Assembly: GCF_024362525.1 (NCBI RefSeq)
Contig: NZ_CP101458.1
Location: 2,294,001-2,358,000 of the forward strand
Source: Natrononativus amylolyticus
Lineage (GTDB): Archaea; Halobacteriota; Halobacteria; Halobacteriales; Natrialbaceae
Direction: 5' to 3'
DNA length: 64,000 bases
Shown here: one piece after another, positions 62,741 to 64,000 of the stretch
Layout: every line of letters starts with the position of its first letter
Numbering within the stretch: position 1 is the stretch's first letter
The notes under the pieces: generated by a model
The model's input: the letters and a program-made list of their open reading frames with translations, nothing else
Database searches by the model: none
Told to the model about the DNA's origin: nothing
Translations under genes and position numbers: made by a program

Positions 62741-62935
62741 TTAGGCGCGAACGACGTTCGTCGCGCGGGGGCCCTTGGGAGCCTGTTCGATGTCGAATTC
62801 GATCTCGGTCCCTTCCGTCAGGTCCTCGCCGCCGACGTCTTCCATGTGGAAGAACACGTCCTCGTCTGCGTCGTCCGTCGTGATGAAACCGTAACCGCCT
62901 GTGTCGTTGAAGAAATCAACCGTACCGTTTGCCAT
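62741..62935 (-). CDS. cspA: Cold-shock protein
   Basis: The 64-residue protein has the nucleic acid motifs GYGFITT (RNP1) and DVFFHM (RNP2) of the CspA family, with the usual haloarchaeal ends (MANGTVDFFNDTGGYGFITT, NVVRA). It binds single-stranded RNA or DNA. The ATG at 62935 is chosen, and GGATAAGG at 62962-62969 (minus strand CCTTATCC) is the TATA-like element about 27 bases upstream. Confidence 0.92.
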   Translation of the reverse strand: MANGTVDFFNDTGGYGFITTDDADEDVFFHMEDVGGEDLTEGTEIEFDIEQAPKGPRATNVVRA

Positions 62936-63259
62936 TACGACTATCCACAAACGAGGGAGAGGGATAAGGCTTGTGCATTCGTCCGGCAAATCCGATCTAC
63001 CGCATACGAAATTTTGTAATCAACCAATTTCAGAAATGTTCGACCAATACACTCGATTTTTGGTGGACATCAGTACGATCGAGACACCACGACGACCATC
63101 TGCGGGAGTATTCTCACTTTTCGTGAAGGCACCGCCGGATCGGCGGGTTCGGACCGGTCCGGCCGCAGTCGAAGTGACCGGCAGTCGGCACGTACGTACG
63201 CTCCGGTTTCGAGGAGACGAGTCCGACGGGCGTTTACGTGTCGGCCGACGAGATGACAC
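62936..63259. promoter_or_regulatory. Intergenic region with promoters of csp and methyltransferase genes
   Basis: No gene is seen. It holds the csp promoter (62962-62969, minus) and on the plus strand TTTACG at 63233-63238, 22-27 bases before the GTG at 63260. The middle of the gap is AT-richer than its neighbours (about 63000-63070). Confidence 0.4.
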
Positions 63260-63871
63260 GTGGATTCCAAGACGGTCTGTCGTCGATGGGCTGAGCGGTC
63301 CGGGGAGTACTCACCGGAATACTACGCCTACCACGGCCAGGACGAGCTGAGCGAGACGGTCCGGCGGCTCCTCGAGCAGTTCGGCGACCGGGACGCGTCC
63401 GTCCTCGAGGTCGGCTGTAGCTCCGGCCGTCACCTCGCGCACCTGTACGAACACGGGTTCGACGATCTGGCGGGAATCGACGTCAACGGGGACGCGTTCG
63501 ACGTGATGGAGGAGACCTACCCCGACCTCGCCGCCGCCGGAACGTTCTACCACGAGGCGATCGAGAACGTCGTCGGCGACTTCGAGGACGATCGCTTCGA
63601 CGTCGTCTACTCGGTGGAGACGCTCCAGCACCTCCACCCGGACCTCGAGTGGGTTTTCGAGGACCTGTCTCGGATCGCCGGCGATCTCCTCGTCACGATC
63701 GAGACCGAAGGCGACGACGAACGGCCGGAGGCGGACGTAACCTACGTCACCGACGGCGTCCCCCTGTACTACCGCGATTGGGGCCGCGTGTTCACCGAAG
63801 TAGGCTGCGACGAAGTCGACGTCAGACGCGGAAAGCGAGGCACAGTACGAACGTTCCGCCCGGGCGAGTAA
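63260..63871 (+). CDS. Class I SAM-dependent methyltransferase
   Basis: The 203-residue protein has motif I VLEVGCSSGRHLAHLY, motif II DLAGIDVNGDAFDVME and motif IV FDVVYSVETLQHLHPD. It is a general Methyltransf_11-type enzyme of unknown substrate. The GTG start at 63260 is favoured by TTTACG 22-27 bases upstream. It ends 129 bases before the end of the window, where no further gene is seen. Confidence 0.78.
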   Translation: MDSKTVCRRWAERSGEYSPEYYAYHGQDELSETVRRLLEQFGDRDASVLEVGCSSGRHLAHLYEHGFDDLAGIDVNGDAFDVMEETYPDLAAAGTFYHEAIENVVGDFEDDRFDVVYSVETLQHLHPDLEWVFEDLSRIAGDLLVTIETEGDDERPEADVTYVTDGVPLYYRDWGRVFTEVGCDEVDVRRGKRGTVRTFRPGE

Positions 63872-64000
63872 TAACAGCGCGAACGGATTCGACTCGCGTC
63901 GCTCCGATGAGCGACGGTACGAGAAGGGACCCGCGTCTCGTCGCTCGGCGTGTCGCGGTTTCAGCCGAGACTTCCCGAGAGGTCCGGAGACGTCAGAACA

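Noticed and set aside
1-64000. CRISPR arrays, Cas genes, restriction-modification or BREX genes
   Set aside because: No regularly spaced repeats and no recognisable genes of these systems were seen in the window.

Overview
The window is chromosomal DNA of a haloarchaeon. Proteins are strongly acidic, GC is high, many genes have a TATA-like box about 25 bases before the start codon (leaderless transcription), and the core genes are archaeal (aIF2-beta, aIF1A, bacterioruberin synthesis, ArsA/Get3-type ATPase). Gene content fits Natrialbales (Natrinema/Haloterrigena-like), but the genus is an inference.

Region 1 (1-4.3 kb) is AT-rich accessory DNA. It holds a membrane protein, a lone HEPN-motif protein, a short tyrosine recombinase, a matrixin-like lipoprotein and a 35-residue membrane peptide.

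Region 2 (about 4.4-17.1 kb) looks like an integrated pleolipovirus of the SNJ2/betapleolipovirus type. On the minus strand are, in transcription order, an HTH regulator, a PH-like membrane protein, a VP3-like membrane protein, a Tat-exported VP4-like spike, ORF6- and ORF7-like membrane proteins, a 59-residue overlapping gene and a VP8-like ATPase. A hairpin and a second promoter follow, serving a membrane protein and a PD-(D/E)XK nuclease-like protein. On the plus strand are two tandem archaeal type IV pilins and a large pilin-like surface protein. The second pilin and the large protein are each followed by an opposing PhiH1-type repressor gene, one of them broken. An SNJ2-type tyrosine integrase closes the right end, next to a hairpin and a nested inverted repeat with a tRNA T-arm-like motif. 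No complete tRNA gene was found in the window.

Region 3 (17.4-64 kb) is mostly conserved chromosome: AI-2E-type permease, aIF2-beta, citrate synthase, methyltransferases, CAAX-type protease, M24 peptidase, rhodanese, a GlcD-GlcF fusion dehydrogenase, a bacterioruberin cluster (crtD-lyeJ-cruF with convergent crtB), ornithine cyclodeaminase-type enzyme, gamma-carbonic-anhydrase-like protein, MsrB, NnrD-like kinase, class V aminotransferase, beta-lactamase-like lipoprotein, YchF, TMEM175, CstA, ArsA, CobW, SpeE, aIF1A and a cold-shock protein. Two short TIR-bounded elements (MITEs) sit at 19.4 and 27.2 kb; the second appears to carry the promoter of the next gene. A structured non-coding stretch ending in a terminator-like hairpin lies at 60.6-60.75 kb.
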